Positions 63,312 to 64,000 of a DNA stretch of 64,000 nucleotides are shown here, in pieces. How positions within the stretch are numbered: the stretch's first letter is position 1; each line of letters begins with the position of its first letter. Source of the DNA: Cyclobacteriaceae bacterium (GTDB lineage Bacteria > Bacteroidota > Bacteroidia > Cytophagales > Cyclobacteriaceae); assembly GCA_025808415.1 (NCBI GenBank), contig CP075525.1, positions 1,969,501 through 2,033,500 on the forward strand. The letters run 5' to 3'. A program made the position numbers and the translations under genes. The notes beneath the pieces are model-generated. The model searched no databases. It was given only the letters and a program-made list of their open reading frames with translations, and had not been told where the DNA came from.

Positions 63312-64000
63312 TTATGCTTTAACTTCATCCCTCTTTTCCCAGAAAGTAAGGAAGAAGAGTATAGCTACCCCCAGTGCGAGTGATGAAGGCATAATCCAAA
63401 AGGTAAAGGCACCGTCTAACCAGCCTGCTTGTGACGAGCCGTCCAGGTTGATTTTGTCACCCCACCATCCCAATATGTAGTTGCCAATCAGCATACCTGC
63501 GCCATAAGTCAATAGGGCAAATAGTCCTTGTGCACTGGCCCGTATATCTTTGGGCGCTTTGCGGTCAACATATAACTGGCCGGTAACAAAAAAGAAATCG
63601 TAACAGATGCCATGAAGGGCAATACCTACAATCAGCAAAGCTGAAGATTCGGGAAAACTTGCAAACAAAAAGTAACGCAAAGTCCACGCAAGCATGCCCA
63701 CCAATAACATCCACTTAACCCCTAACCGAACGATAAAGAAAGGCACAAGGAGCATGAACAAAACTTCGCTTACTTGCCCAATCGTCATAAACGAAGCAGA
63801 CTTTTCACCAAAGGCCATGGCAGAAATAAAATCGTTGGTGCGTGCATAATAGAACGCCAACGGGATACAAATGAGAAAACTGCAAAGCGCAAAAATTCCA
63901 AAGTTCCGTTGCCCCATCAGTTTAATAGCATCCAATCCCAGCGCTTTACTAATGCTAAAGGCCTGACCTTTGGCTTGAGGGGGTGCCGCAGGCAAGGTGA
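63312..64000 (-). CDS. Nucleoside:H+ symporter-like MFS permease (partial, N-terminus outside the window)
   Basis: The visible 227+ residues form the C-terminal half of a permease: six or so helices, with PQAKGQAFSISKALGLDAIKLM as the central cytoplasmic loop, then YYARTNDFISAMAF, LHGICYDFFFVTGQLYVDRKAP (split) and QGLFALLTYGAGMLIGNYILG. This resembles the NupG/XapB-like nucleoside permease family. The frame stays open to the window edge, so the start lies beyond 64000. It is convergent with pfkB, 29 bases apart. Confidence 0.85.
   Translation of the reverse strand, partial: TLPAAPPQAKGQAFSISKALGLDAIKLMGQRNFGIFALCSFLICIPLAFYYARTNDFISAMAFGEKSASFMTIGQVSEVLFMLLVPFFIVRLGVKWMLLVGMLAWTLRYFLFASFPESSALLIVGIALHGICYDFFFVTGQLYVDRKAPKDIRASAQGLFALLTYGAGMLIGNYILGWWGDKINLDGSSQAGWLDGAFTFWIMPSSLALGVAILFFLTFWEKRDEVKA

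Noticed and set aside
1..64000. CRISPR arrays, tRNA/rRNA genes, insertion sequences, prophage or integrase genes
   Set aside because: Read for spaced direct repeats, tRNA arm motifs, transposase motifs and terminal inverted repeats; none was found. The accessory region looks metabolic rather than mobile.

Overview
The window is a piece of a Bacteroidota chromosome, most likely Cytophagales-like. It has SusC/SusD nutrient-uptake genes, many secreted beta-barrel and lipobox proteins, DUF5686, the thrS-infC-rpmI-rplT block, and several promoters of the Bacteroidota type (TTG, about 19 bases, TAnnTTTG). No tRNA or rRNA gene, insertion sequence, integrase, phage gene or CRISPR array was seen. Family names come from reading the translations, not from a database search.

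Positions 1-29.6 kb are mostly housekeeping. In order they hold an NSS transporter with a 31-residue partner subunit, two secreted proteins of unknown role, an MFS permease, a DnaQ-type exonuclease and a stripped-down Mur-ligase-like protein. Next come dnaB, a TPR protein, etfBA with a bifunctional-nuclease gene, a nucleoside transporter, a TrmH methyltransferase, a SanA-like protein and a DUF5686 barrel. The translation block thrS-infC-rpmI-rplT follows; infC has no ATG/GTG/TTG start and must use AUU or AUA. A 380-base gap after it holds two tandem small-RNA-like units, each with its own promoter, a shared 20-base 5' end and a terminator. Then come a sodium symporter, MoeB-rhodanese/RidA, L-2-hydroxyglutarate oxidase, a class II amidotransferase, a HAMP-GAF-PAS protein without an output domain, MsrA and a lipoprotein.

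Positions 29.7-63.3 kb form an alpha-glucoside utilisation region in three parts. The first is a divergent locus: LacI regulator, GH31, SLC45-like permease and esterase on the minus strand; beta-phosphoglucomutase and a cytoplasmic GH65 phosphorylase on the plus strand. The second is a SusE-like/SusC/SusD uptake operon whose upstream region has a LacI-type palindrome resembling one in the divergent locus. The third follows a strong terminator: three tandem giant FG-GAP/ASPIC-UnbV lipoproteins with a small lipoprotein between the first two, a secreted GH65 that looks like a hydrolase, a vanadium-haloperoxidase/PAP2 lipoprotein, a second SLC45-like permease, a DUF3179 protein, a ROK kinase and a PfkB kinase. 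Starts and stops overlap or nearly touch through much of this run.

The inferred scheme is that SusCD imports an alpha-glucoside. The secreted GH65 and perhaps the esterase process it outside the cytoplasm, and the SLC45 permeases move sugars inward. GH31, GH65 phosphorylase and beta-PGM yield glucose and glucose phosphates, and the ROK kinase could phosphorylate free glucose. The role of the three FG-GAP proteins and the haloperoxidase-like protein is unknown; this cluster is the best candidate for an undescribed system. The window ends inside a nucleoside-type MFS permease on the minus strand.
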